From: Alkalimonas mucilaginosa
Lineage (GTDB): Bacteria; Pseudomonadota; Gammaproteobacteria; Enterobacterales; Alteromonadaceae
Direction of reading: 5' to 3'
DNA: 64,000 nucleotides
NCBI RefSeq assembly: GCF_036327005.1
Contig: NZ_JAUGZK010000003.1
Coordinates: forward strand, 124,001-188,000
Made by a program: the position numbers and the translations under genes. Of this stretch, positions 32,159 to 39,758 are shown piece by piece. A model generated the notes under the pieces. That model had not been told where the DNA came from and did not search any database. It saw only the letters and a list, made by a program, of their open reading frames with translations. Numbering within the stretch: position 1 is the first letter of the stretch; every line of letters starts with the position of its first letter.

Positions 32159-33940
32159 TTAGGGCAGAATGATACGCTGAGTGCTATGCAGACTAGGATC
32201 AGGCCGGCTCAGTAACTGCTGTTCACGGGCAAAATCAATAAAAGCCTGAGCATAATTGATGTAGGTATCCTGATAACGCTCCGCAGCCATCACTTTGCCA
32301 AAAGTGGCCCAGCCATCCTGGCCGGACGCTATAAAACTGTTGGTCACGACGATGTAGCTTTCATCCATATTCAGAGGCTGCCACTCCCCATGACGCTGCA
32401 CTTCCAGAGCGCTAACCCGCTGGTTCACCGGCTTGGTCAGATCGACAGAAAAGCGGATGCCGGCACCATGTGGGTAACCTCCAGACGAGGCCCCCGGGGT
32501 GATTGAGTAATCAATGGCTTCTTCCAACACCTGCTTAATCTCATGGCCATGCATGTGCAGGTGGATCAGGGTATTGGAAAACGGCAACAACTGATACACC
32601 TGGGCGATACTTAGCTCACCGGCAGGCAGATCGGTACGCACACCGCCAGCATTTTGCAGCGCAATATCAGCATGGCGGCTTTGATTCAGAAATGCCTTAC
32701 TGACCACATAATGCAAGTCGGACTGCGTGGCATCGCCACAACTGGCTTCACGGGCTTCCCCCGGATCCATCCGGCATAAGCGCTCTGGTACATAGGCAAT
32801 GCGCTGTGCGGATAACTCGACGATACGGGTGCTATAGCCTTCCAGCAGTTGCTGCAATGTTGGCTCTGGTGCCACCAGGCTAAGTACATCCGAGCCCGCG
32901 ATGTAATCCAGTACTTTGGCTCGCTCTGCACCAGTTAACAGCTCGCCATTGCGGTTAAAGTTATCCCCAATCAATAAATGTGGCCGCCCTTCACAGCGCT
33001 CGACTGCATCACCTTTAAAGTGCACCAGCAGTTCACCGACGACCTGAGCATAATCCTTGCCTTGCACAATGCACACCGGAGCGCCGTCAAGGTTGGTTAC
33101 CACGGTTGGGTATTCGCCATCGGCCGTTAAGCCAACCTGAGCAAAATCCCCCAATAAACTGTGCGAGTCACCGCCCACAATCACATCCACACCTGGCAAA
33201 CGCTGTGCCAGCAGAATGTCATTGACATAGCCATAGTGTGTTAACAACACAATCTTACCAATGCCCCGCTGCTGCAACTTATCGATGTAATAACGGGCGG
33301 TTTCCAGCTCATCCAAAAAAGCAGTACTTGGCAGCGGCTGAGACGATTGCCGGGTCTTTTTGGCGATGGTCAGGCCAATGATTGCGACCTGATGTCCGCC
33401 AATCTCATGGATCACATAAGGCTGAAACAACTCCCAATCATGATTTGGAGCCAACGGTGTTCCTACTTCCGGCCGGATATTGGCAGATAACACCGGCGTT
33501 TGGCACTGCTCGTCGTGAAGGTTGCGGATAAAGGTTGCCAAATGAGCATCACCATCATCAAACTCATGGTTGCCTATGGTAAAGGCATCAAAGCAAATTT
33601 CACGCATAAGATGCGCATCGGCATCGCCCTGGAATAAACTGTAATAAAGATCACCGGTAATGGCATCACCAGCATGCAATGTCAATAAATCAGGATGGCG
33701 CTGCTGCAGTTGGGCAATTTTGCTGGCCACCCGCGGAAAACCGCCCACTTCAACATCGATAAAGTCACCGGCAATGCGTAGTGAAATTTGCTGTTTAGCA
33801 GCCAGGTTGGAGTGATGATCATTAATGTGGGCAATGGCTAAAGTTAAATCGGAACTAACTTGTGTTTCAGACATCCTTGTCTGGCTGCAACCAGACAAAG
33901 CTACTAAAAGTGAACATCCAAGCAGAGTAAGGTGTCGCAT
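32159..33940 (-). CDS. Lipoprotein 5'-nucleotidase / UshA-type metallophosphatase
   Basis: About 593 residues from the ATG at 33940 (MRHLTLLGCSLLVALSGCSQ), with GAGGG upstream; the lipobox LSGC marks an outer-membrane lipoprotein. An open frame extends 59 codons further upstream across a terminator and is not used. The N-terminal metallophosphatase domain has HINDHHSNL, HAGDAITGD, IGNHEFD and IVGGDSHS. The C-terminal nucleotidase domain has GGVRTDLPAGELSIAQVYQLLPFSN and ASGQDGWATFG. It probably releases phosphate or nucleosides from external nucleotides. It is larger than E. coli UshA (550). Confidence 0.88.
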   Translation of the reverse strand: MRHLTLLGCSLLVALSGCSQTRMSETQVSSDLTLAIAHINDHHSNLAAKQQISLRIAGDFIDVEVGGFPRVASKIAQLQQRHPDLLTLHAGDAITGDLYYSLFQGDADAHLMREICFDAFTIGNHEFDDGDAHLATFIRNLHDEQCQTPVLSANIRPEVGTPLAPNHDWELFQPYVIHEIGGHQVAIIGLTIAKKTRQSSQPLPSTAFLDELETARYYIDKLQQRGIGKIVLLTHYGYVNDILLAQRLPGVDVIVGGDSHSLLGDFAQVGLTADGEYPTVVTNLDGAPVCIVQGKDYAQVVGELLVHFKGDAVERCEGRPHLLIGDNFNRNGELLTGAERAKVLDYIAGSDVLSLVAPEPTLQQLLEGYSTRIVELSAQRIAYVPERLCRMDPGEAREASCGDATQSDLHYVVSKAFLNQSRHADIALQNAGGVRTDLPAGELSIAQVYQLLPFSNTLIHLHMHGHEIKQVLEEAIDYSITPGASSGGYPHGAGIRFSVDLTKPVNQRVSALEVQRHGEWQPLNMDESYIVVTNSFIASGQDGWATFGKVMAAERYQDTYINYAQAFIDFAREQQLLSRPDPSLHSTQRIILP

Positions 33941-33956
33941 AAAACCCTCAGAACAA

Positions 33957-33981
33957 TAAAAGCCAGCTAAGCTGGCTTTTA
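33957..33981. terminator. Bidirectional terminator between trhO and the nucleotidase
   Basis: AAAAGCCAGC and GCTGGCTTTT pair around a three-base loop, giving T runs on both strands. It lies 24 bases beyond the trhO stop and separates it from the next minus-strand gene, so the two are probably separate transcripts. Confidence 0.8.
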
Positions 33982-34004
33982 TGACAAAAAAAAAGACAGC
34001 TGAA

Positions 34005-34922
34005 TTATGGCTCAAGTTTACCATCACGGATATGTTTTTCACCCCGTTGTTTTGCCAGCTGAACCTGTTTTTGTCGCTCGGCAAAAGATGCTCTTTGCTC
34101 TGCAGTGGTTTTGTCATGGCAATGCGGGCAACTTAAGCCTTTGATGTAATACTCCGATTGCATGTCTTGCTCTGAGAGTGGCATCCGACAAGCATAACAT
34201 TGATCGTAACTCCCCTGCTCCAAGCCATGCTTCACCGCAACACGCTGATCAAAGACAAAGCATTCCCCTTGCCACAGGCTTTGCTCAGGTGGCACTTCTT
34301 CCAGATACTTCAGAATGCCACCATCCAGGTGATAAACTTCTTCAAAGCCCTGCTCTTTCAAATAAGCCGTGGATTTCTCGCAGCGGATCCCACCGGTACA
34401 AAACATCGCAACTTTCTTATGTTGAGCAGGATCCAGGTGGCTAGCTGCCCACTCAGGAAACTCGCGAAACGAGGTGGTATTTGGGTTCACAGCATTTTGG
34501 AAAGTGCCAATAGCCACTTCGTAATCGTTGCGGGTATCTATCACGATGGTATCCGGGTCACTGATCAACCGATTCCAATCGTCACCTTTGACGTAAGTGC
34601 CGACAATATGCTTCGGGTCAACACCTGGCACTCCCATGGTGACGATTTCTTTTTTCAGCTTCACCTTGGTACGGTAAAACGCTGGCTCATCGGCAAAAGA
34701 CTCTTTGTAACTTAAACCATCAAAGCGTCCTTCAGCCGCCAACCAGCTTCGGACTGCATCAATGCCGGCTCTGGAGCCACAGATGGTACCGTTAATCCCC
34801 TCTTCGGCCAGCAACAAAGTACCTTTTACCTGGTTCTCTACCAGTAATTGATACACTTTGTCTCTGAGTTGCTGATAATCGGGTAAATGAACAAATTTAT
34901 AAAGTGCGGCTACAACGTACAT
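34005..34922 (-). CDS. trhO: tRNA uridine 34 hydroxylase, rhodanese-like
   Basis: A 305-residue protein (YceA) that hydroxylates U34 of certain tRNAs. The start at 34922 gives MYVVAALYKFVHLPDYQ; 14 more codons lie upstream but are not conserved. It has an N-terminal acylphosphatase-like part, a rhodanese domain with the reactive cysteine in VAMFCTGGIRCEKS and the adjacent YHLDGGILKYLEEV, and a C-terminal zinc-binding part (CYACRMPLSEQD, then SCPHCHDKT). The length is slightly below E. coli TrhO (350), as in many relatives. Confidence 0.93.
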   Translation of the reverse strand: MYVVAALYKFVHLPDYQQLRDKVYQLLVENQVKGTLLLAEEGINGTICGSRAGIDAVRSWLAAEGRFDGLSYKESFADEPAFYRTKVKLKKEIVTMGVPGVDPKHIVGTYVKGDDWNRLISDPDTIVIDTRNDYEVAIGTFQNAVNPNTTSFREFPEWAASHLDPAQHKKVAMFCTGGIRCEKSTAYLKEQGFEEVYHLDGGILKYLEEVPPEQSLWQGECFVFDQRVAVKHGLEQGSYDQCYACRMPLSEQDMQSEYYIKGLSCPHCHDKTTAEQRASFAERQKQVQLAKQRGEKHIRDGKLEP

Positions 34923-35021
34923 AAACAACCTTCTTTGCCAGTCTGGATCGCAAATCCAGCGCAAGTTTAACGAGGGCCGGCATTATAGCTATTTTTAGCG
35001 CTGGGGAAAAGAAAGTAAGGG

Positions 35022-35540
35022 TTAATGCGGGTGTTGACACTGTACGGATAGTTCCAGATGCTGCGTGCCATCGGTCAGTAAAATGGCGTCGTCTTCACGC
35101 CAGACACTAAGCTCCATATGAGGTTTAAGCATAGTGCACAACTGCTGCAACTGCTCGGGTTGAAACACGCAGCTACTCCACTTCGCTGAATATGGCATGT
35201 TGTGCAATTGCCGTTGCTCATCCGGATCAAGAAAAAGCACCACCTGATCGGCTAAATGACAGGCCCGGCGTAGATGCTTTTCCTCCAACAGCTCAACACT
35301 GGCCCATAGTTGAAAATGCTGCTGTTCATCCAGCAAAAAGAGGTCGGGATCTTTGCCGCTGCGATGCAAGCCAGCCATCACGGCCTTACTTTCATACAAA
35401 CACAACCAGGCCAGGACCCTGCGGGCAAAGTGCTCGGCAGGCTCCTCCGGATAAGGCGCTAAATAGTGGCGCTGCTGCGCAAAGTGATGGTGCTCTGCGC
35501 AGCTGTAATTCAGATCCAATTTGATGACCTTGGCACTCAT
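35022..35540 (-). CDS. YaeQ-like protein
   Basis: A 172-residue soluble protein starting MSAKVIKLDLNYSCAEHHHF (two codons after the first ATG). It follows the YaeQ family pattern along its length: beta strands at the start, AEHFARRVLAWLCLYES, PDLFLLDEQQHFQLWASVEL, HLRRACHLADQVVLFL, and a terminal LSVWREDDAILLTDGTQHLE. YaeQ proteins have a PD-(D/E)XK nuclease-like fold and no established role in this lineage. Similarity to E. coli YaeQ is clear in layout but low in identity. Confidence 0.75.
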   Translation of the reverse strand: MSAKVIKLDLNYSCAEHHHFAQQRHYLAPYPEEPAEHFARRVLAWLCLYESKAVMAGLHRSGKDPDLFLLDEQQHFQLWASVELLEEKHLRRACHLADQVVLFLDPDEQRQLHNMPYSAKWSSCVFQPEQLQQLCTMLKPHMELSVWREDDAILLTDGTQHLELSVQCQHPH

Positions 35541-35608
35541 CAACATGGTGTTTTCCTCGATAGCAAAAACAGGCCTTTACTAGTTTGTCGGTCATTCTGG
35601 TTAGAAGT

Positions 35609-36244
35609 TTAGACCAGGCTCCAAATAAGATGCAAAGCAAGTGCCAACAAAAGTGTACCCATCACCCGATCGAACCAGTAGCCTTTCAGCAGTAAAAAAC
35701 CACGGACCCTGGCTTGAGTTAACAAAAAAGATAGCAAACAAAACCATAAAGCAGTAGCAATGGCCATATAACCGCCGTAAACCAGCTTAAAACTAAACGG
35801 TGTTTCGGGTGAAATGACTACCGCAAATAAAGACAGGAAGAACAAGGTTGCCTTGGGATTTAAGCCATTGGTAATAAAACCAGTCAACAATGCTTTTCGG
35901 CCGCTTAACCGCTCAGCGACTTGCTCTTTGGCAACCGCCTGTACTACATCCGGCGCTCTGCTGCGGATAGCTTGCTGGCCCAGGTAAGCAAGATAAAGTG
36001 CAGCCAGCACACTGAAAGCCATGTACAGCCAGGGCGTGGTTTGGATCAATAAACCTATCCCCACCAACGAATAGGTGACATGCAGTAAAATAGCCAAACC
36101 AATACCACAGCTGGCAGCTAACGCCGCCTGTTTGCCATAACGAACCGCATAGCGTAGCACTATGGCAAAATCCGGGCCCGGGCTGGCGACAGCCATCAGG
36201 TGGACTCCGGCAATCAATGCAAACTCAGACCAAAAACTCATCAA
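35609..36244 (-). CDS. LysE/RhtB-family amino acid exporter
   Basis: A 211-residue inner-membrane protein with about six helices. The family signature is GVHLMAVASPGPDFAIVLRYAVRYG near the N-terminus, followed by GIGLAILLHVTYSLVGIGLLI and the FITNGLNPKATLFFLSLFAVV motif. Members export amino acids such as threonine, homoserine or lysine; the substrate cannot be told. The first codon is followed by a second Met, so the start is uncertain by one residue. It is a lone gene. Confidence 0.9.
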   Translation of the reverse strand: MMSFWSEFALIAGVHLMAVASPGPDFAIVLRYAVRYGKQAALAASCGIGLAILLHVTYSLVGIGLLIQTTPWLYMAFSVLAALYLAYLGQQAIRSRAPDVVQAVAKEQVAERLSGRKALLTGFITNGLNPKATLFFLSLFAVVISPETPFSFKLVYGGYMAIATALWFCLLSFLLTQARVRGFLLLKGYWFDRVMGTLLLALALHLIWSLV

Positions 36245-36434
36245 TCAGACACCATCTTAAACAAGAGCTGCATTGTACGCTGATGGATCCATGCAATTCA
36301 AATCAAAGCCTTTCGCTTGCTATCACAGTATTGCGAACACACCCGGCTGCTTTGGCCGTGAAAATAGTGGTGTTCATCCAGTTTCTGACCAGCATCGTTG
36401 CAACAGACTTGATGCAACGAAGGAAAACTGTAAA

Positions 36435-36446
36435 ATGTTATAACAT
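36435..36446 (+). promoter_or_regulatory. Zur-like palindrome upstream of TonB receptor
   Basis: A perfect 12-base palindrome, ATGTTATAACAT, 36 bases before the receptor start. Its TGTTATA half matches the gammaproteobacterial Zur consensus, which has two such halves, although here they overlap more closely than in the longest consensus. The gene it precedes encodes a histidine-rich receptor, which supports zinc control. The upstream gap (36245-36434) shows nothing else. Confidence 0.55.
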
Positions 36447-36481
36447 CACAAGCTCTTCATCGATTGAAAGAAGGAAATCCG

Positions 36482-38935
36482 ATGCGCAATTCGAAGTCGT
36501 TTCTCAAACCATCTGCCCTGGCTATTCTCATCGCCTGCTCATTTTCAGCACAGGCGATGGCCACTCAGCAAATTCGTGGCACTGTGCTCAATGCTCAGGG
36601 CGAGCCGGTAAAAAATGCCCGCATCCATGTGCATGGCCGCCAGCAATACATTTATACCGATGCCAATGGTAACTTTCAGTTGCATGCGCCCGCCAATGCG
36701 GAGCTGCACATCACCGCTCCGGGCTTTGATGGCAAGTATCTGCAAGTATCTGATCCGACAAGTGTACAAGCTATTACCTTGCAGCCAGGTGGCCAGATCG
36801 AGCGCATGATAGTTTCTGCTTCCGGGATCCATAAATACAACCTGGATATGGCCACCCCAGTCACCGTGCTATCGGGTGAGCAACTATCCCGTCGTACTGA
36901 ACCTACCATTGGTGAAACCCTGAAGAAACAGCCAGGTGTCCATGCCAACTACTTTGGCCCTGTGGCATCCAGCCCCGTTATTCGCGGCTTGGATGGCCCC
37001 CGGGTGCGCATTTTGAACAACGGCCTGGATACCGGTGACGTGTCCCGTATAGGGCCGGATCACGCTATCATGGCCGATGCTCTGACTACAGAGCAAATTG
37101 AAGTGCTGCGTGGCCCTGCCACCCTGCTGTATGGTAGCGGTGCCATTGGTGGTGTAGTGAATGTGGTGGATAACCGCATTCCCCGCCAGTTACGGCCTCA
37201 GTCCGACACTGTGGTCGAAACCCGCTACAACAGCGTTTCCGATGAGAAAACCATTGCACTGAATCATGATGGTAGCCATAACCAGGTTGCCTGGCATCTG
37301 GACGGGCTGCATCGCAATGCCGACGACTACAAAGTGCCACACTTTACCAACAGCGATGGTGAACACGAAAATGAAATCGACAACAGCTGGCTGGAAACCA
37401 GCAGTCTGAATGCTGGCTTAAGTTATATTGGTAGCCGGGGGTTGATTGGTTTTCATGCTGGCCGGACTGAGTCTGAATATGGCATTCCGGGGCACGATCA
37501 TGCCCATGGCCATGACGATCATGATGACCATGATCACAGCCATGGTCACGACCACGGACATAATCATGGTGGACACGATGATGATGTCTTTGCCAAAGCC
37601 CGGCAGAACCGTTTTAACCTGGCTGGTGAGTATTACGATCCCTTTGCCGGTATTGAGACCATCGCTTTTAACCTGGGCTACACCGATTACGAGCACAGCG
37701 AAATTGAAGATGGCCATGTTGCCACTTTCTTTGGCAGCAAAACTCTGGAATCCCGCATCACGCTGGAGCATGAACCTTTGGCAGGTTGGCATGGCATTTT
37801 CGGCTACCACTTGCTGCGCAATGATTACACAGCCTCTGGCGAAGAAGCTTTTACGCCAGATACAGAAACGACCAGCCATGCCTTTTTTATGCTGGAAGAA
37901 AAGCGTTTTGGAGATCTGACCCTGCAACTGGGCGGTCGGTTAGAGCGGGTTAAATACCATGCTGATGGCATTGAATTTGGCCATCACGAGCATGACCACA
38001 GTCATGGCCACGAGCACGACCATGGCCATAGTGATGGACACGAGCATGTTGAAGCCCGTTTTACCGCCTATAGTGCATCAGCTGGCCTGGTTTGGGAATT
38101 CCAGCCAGGTTTCTCCTGGGCTTTTGCTGCCAGCCGTTCCGAGCGGGCTCCCAGTGCTGCCGAGCTTTATGCCAATGGCGCTCATTTGGCAACAGGTACT
38201 TATGAATTAGGCCTGGCCTACCGCCTGGACCACCACGATGGTGATATCGAACCAAACCGTGATCGCTTCCAAAAAGAAATCGCCAATAACTTCGATCTGA
38301 CGTTCCGTAAGTTTGATGGCAACCTGAGCTTAACTTATAACTTTTTTTACAACCGGGTAAATAATTACATTTACCTTGCCAATACCGGCCTGGACATCGA
38401 TGATTTAGGTGGTCACGATCATGGACATGACCACAGTCATGGCCACGACCATGATCATAGCCATGATGGACACAGCGATCATAGTTTCCCGGTACTGCAA
38501 TACCGTCAGGACGATGCAGTACTCTATGGCTTTGAGTTTGAGCTGGGTTACTATCTGGATCAGATGCAATCCGTCCACTTATTTGCTGATCAGGTGCGGG
38601 CCAAAGTTCGCGGTGGTGACGACTTACCTCGCATACCGCCGATGAAGCTGGGCGCAGAGTACCGCTATCAGGCGCAAAACTGGAGTGGTGAAGTTGGCTT
38701 AACCCGTTACGCCAGGCAAAACCGGGTCAGCCCGCTGGAAAACCGCACTGCCGGCTATACCCTACTGGATGCTACCTTTAACTATTACTTTGATGTAAGC
38801 GATGTGGAAATGACCGCCTTTGTCCGCGGGACCAACCTGACCAACCGCTTGGGCTTCGTACACAGCTCTTTTATCAAAGACGATGCTCCTTTGCCGGGCC
38901 GTGCCATTACCCTGGGCCTGCGCGCCAGGTTCTAA
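36482..38935 (+). CDS. Histidine-rich TonB-dependent receptor, ZnuD-like
   Basis: About 817 residues from the ATG at 36482 with AAGGA upstream; signal peptide SALAILIACSFSAQAMA. Residues about 27-105 form a carboxypeptidase-regulatory-like domain (QIRGTVLNAQGEPVKNARIH). The plug runs from TPVTVLSGEQLSRRTEP through VIRGLDGPRVRILNNGLDTG and RGPATLLYGSGAIGGVVNVVD, and a 22-strand barrel ends in a terminal aromatic (ARF). Three His/Asp clusters of 20-30 residues lie at about 338-368, 500-522 and 644-667, each rich in His-Asp and His-Gly pairs, in predicted outer loops. This is the form of zinc importers such as meningococcal ZnuD. A Zur-like site lies upstream and a strong terminator follows. Confidence 0.85.
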   Translation: MRNSKSFLKPSALAILIACSFSAQAMATQQIRGTVLNAQGEPVKNARIHVHGRQQYIYTDANGNFQLHAPANAELHITAPGFDGKYLQVSDPTSVQAITLQPGGQIERMIVSASGIHKYNLDMATPVTVLSGEQLSRRTEPTIGETLKKQPGVHANYFGPVASSPVIRGLDGPRVRILNNGLDTGDVSRIGPDHAIMADALTTEQIEVLRGPATLLYGSGAIGGVVNVVDNRIPRQLRPQSDTVVETRYNSVSDEKTIALNHDGSHNQVAWHLDGLHRNADDYKVPHFTNSDGEHENEIDNSWLETSSLNAGLSYIGSRGLIGFHAGRTESEYGIPGHDHAHGHDDHDDHDHSHGHDHGHNHGGHDDDVFAKARQNRFNLAGEYYDPFAGIETIAFNLGYTDYEHSEIEDGHVATFFGSKTLESRITLEHEPLAGWHGIFGYHLLRNDYTASGEEAFTPDTETTSHAFFMLEEKRFGDLTLQLGGRLERVKYHADGIEFGHHEHDHSHGHEHDHGHSDGHEHVEARFTAYSASAGLVWEFQPGFSWAFAASRSERAPSAAELYANGAHLATGTYELGLAYRLDHHDGDIEPNRDRFQKEIANNFDLTFRKFDGNLSLTYNFFYNRVNNYIYLANTGLDIDDLGGHDHGHDHSHGHDHDHSHDGHSDHSFPVLQYRQDDAVLYGFEFELGYYLDQMQSVHLFADQVRAKVRGGDDLPRIPPMKLGAEYRYQAQNWSGEVGLTRYARQNRVSPLENRTAGYTLLDATFNYYFDVSDVEMTAFVRGTNLTNRLGFVHSSFIKDDAPLPGRAITLGLRARF

Positions 38936-38952
38936 ACTCTGCCCCCTGAAAA

Positions 38953-38979
38953 ACGGCCTGTTACTCAGGCCGTTTTTTT
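38953..38979. terminator. Terminator after ZnuD-like receptor
   Basis: ACGGCCTG and CAGGCCGT pair around TTACT and are followed by seven T on the plus strand, with an A run upstream, so it can also serve the convergent GNAT gene whose stop overlaps the T run. Confidence 0.9.
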
Positions 38980-39538
38980 ATTCGAATTCCAGCACCATTT
39001 CTGCGGCGGTGCAGTGACATTCCCTGCCACAGACCGGGCAATCGTAGCCAGTACTTTGCAACGATAAACTGAGCCATTTATCCTGATGCACCCGAAGTAA
39101 ACGCCCGCCAGCACGAGTAAAATAACGTACAGCGCTGTTACCGGGGCTTTGCATCCAGAGATGAGCTAACCCTGCTTTTGCACCTTGTTGTTGCAGTACT
39201 TGCACCGAAGCAAGCAACAATTGAGTTCCGATCCCCTTTCCTTGCATCTCTGGAACCACCGCAACGGATTTAAAGTAAGCCATTTTATCTGTTGTCACAG
39301 GCCAGAGAGACTCACTGCACCACTGGTCCGGCTGCCATTGTCCGGCAGCAAAACTTAAACGGTACCCAACCAATTGGGCCTCATGATAAGCGACAAAACT
39401 GGCATTTAAGCCAGCAGCCAGGCCACATTGAATGTAATGCTGTAGCTTGGTGGTATTCAGGTAGCCGTCACCATGCACCTGATTTGCCAGCGTCAGCAGT
39501 GCCGGCGCATCCAAAGCTTTGTAGGGCCGAATAATCAT
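38978..39538 (-). CDS. GNAT-family N-acetyltransferase with Cys-rich tail
   Basis: A 186-residue acetyltransferase. The acetyl-CoA motif is VAVVPEMQGKGIGTQLLLAS at about residues 92-111, with the terminal motif AVRYFTRAGGRLLRVH. The last 25 residues hold a small cysteine cluster (CPVCGRECHC), looking like a metal site added to the GNAT fold. The substrate is unknown. It is transcribed divergently from the next TonB receptor and shares its terminator with the preceding one. Confidence 0.82.
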   Translation of the reverse strand: MIIRPYKALDAPALLTLANQVHGDGYLNTTKLQHYIQCGLAAGLNASFVAYHEAQLVGYRLSFAAGQWQPDQWCSESLWPVTTDKMAYFKSVAVVPEMQGKGIGTQLLLASVQVLQQQGAKAGLAHLWMQSPGNSAVRYFTRAGGRLLRVHQDKWLSLSLQSTGYDCPVCGRECHCTAAEMVLEFE

Positions 39539-39758
39539 GCACTCACCACTTGTAAATACAACTTAGACATCCGCTTAGTAGACTTTAGTCGATCTTGTCC
39601 CGAAACAAGCAATATCCATACCTAAGATGGGTAAGAATAGACGAATAGCATTAATAATGGGATGGACAAGGGGAACTTAATCACCTATGTTGAATTCGGG
39701 AAGAATAACAATAAGCCCAAAGTAGTATAAATTATAATAGAAACCAGGAAGAACAACT

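Noticed and set aside
33941..34117. 59-codon N-terminal extension of the nucleotidase
   Set aside because: It runs through a terminator hairpin and into trhO, and would mask a perfect lipoprotein signal starting at 33940.
37418..37927. 169-codon antisense frame, and a 157-codon frame in another phase, within the histidine-rich receptor
   Set aside because: Caused by the repetitive CAT/GAC codons of the His-Asp clusters; low-complexity Met/Val/Ile/Thr runs with no gene signals.
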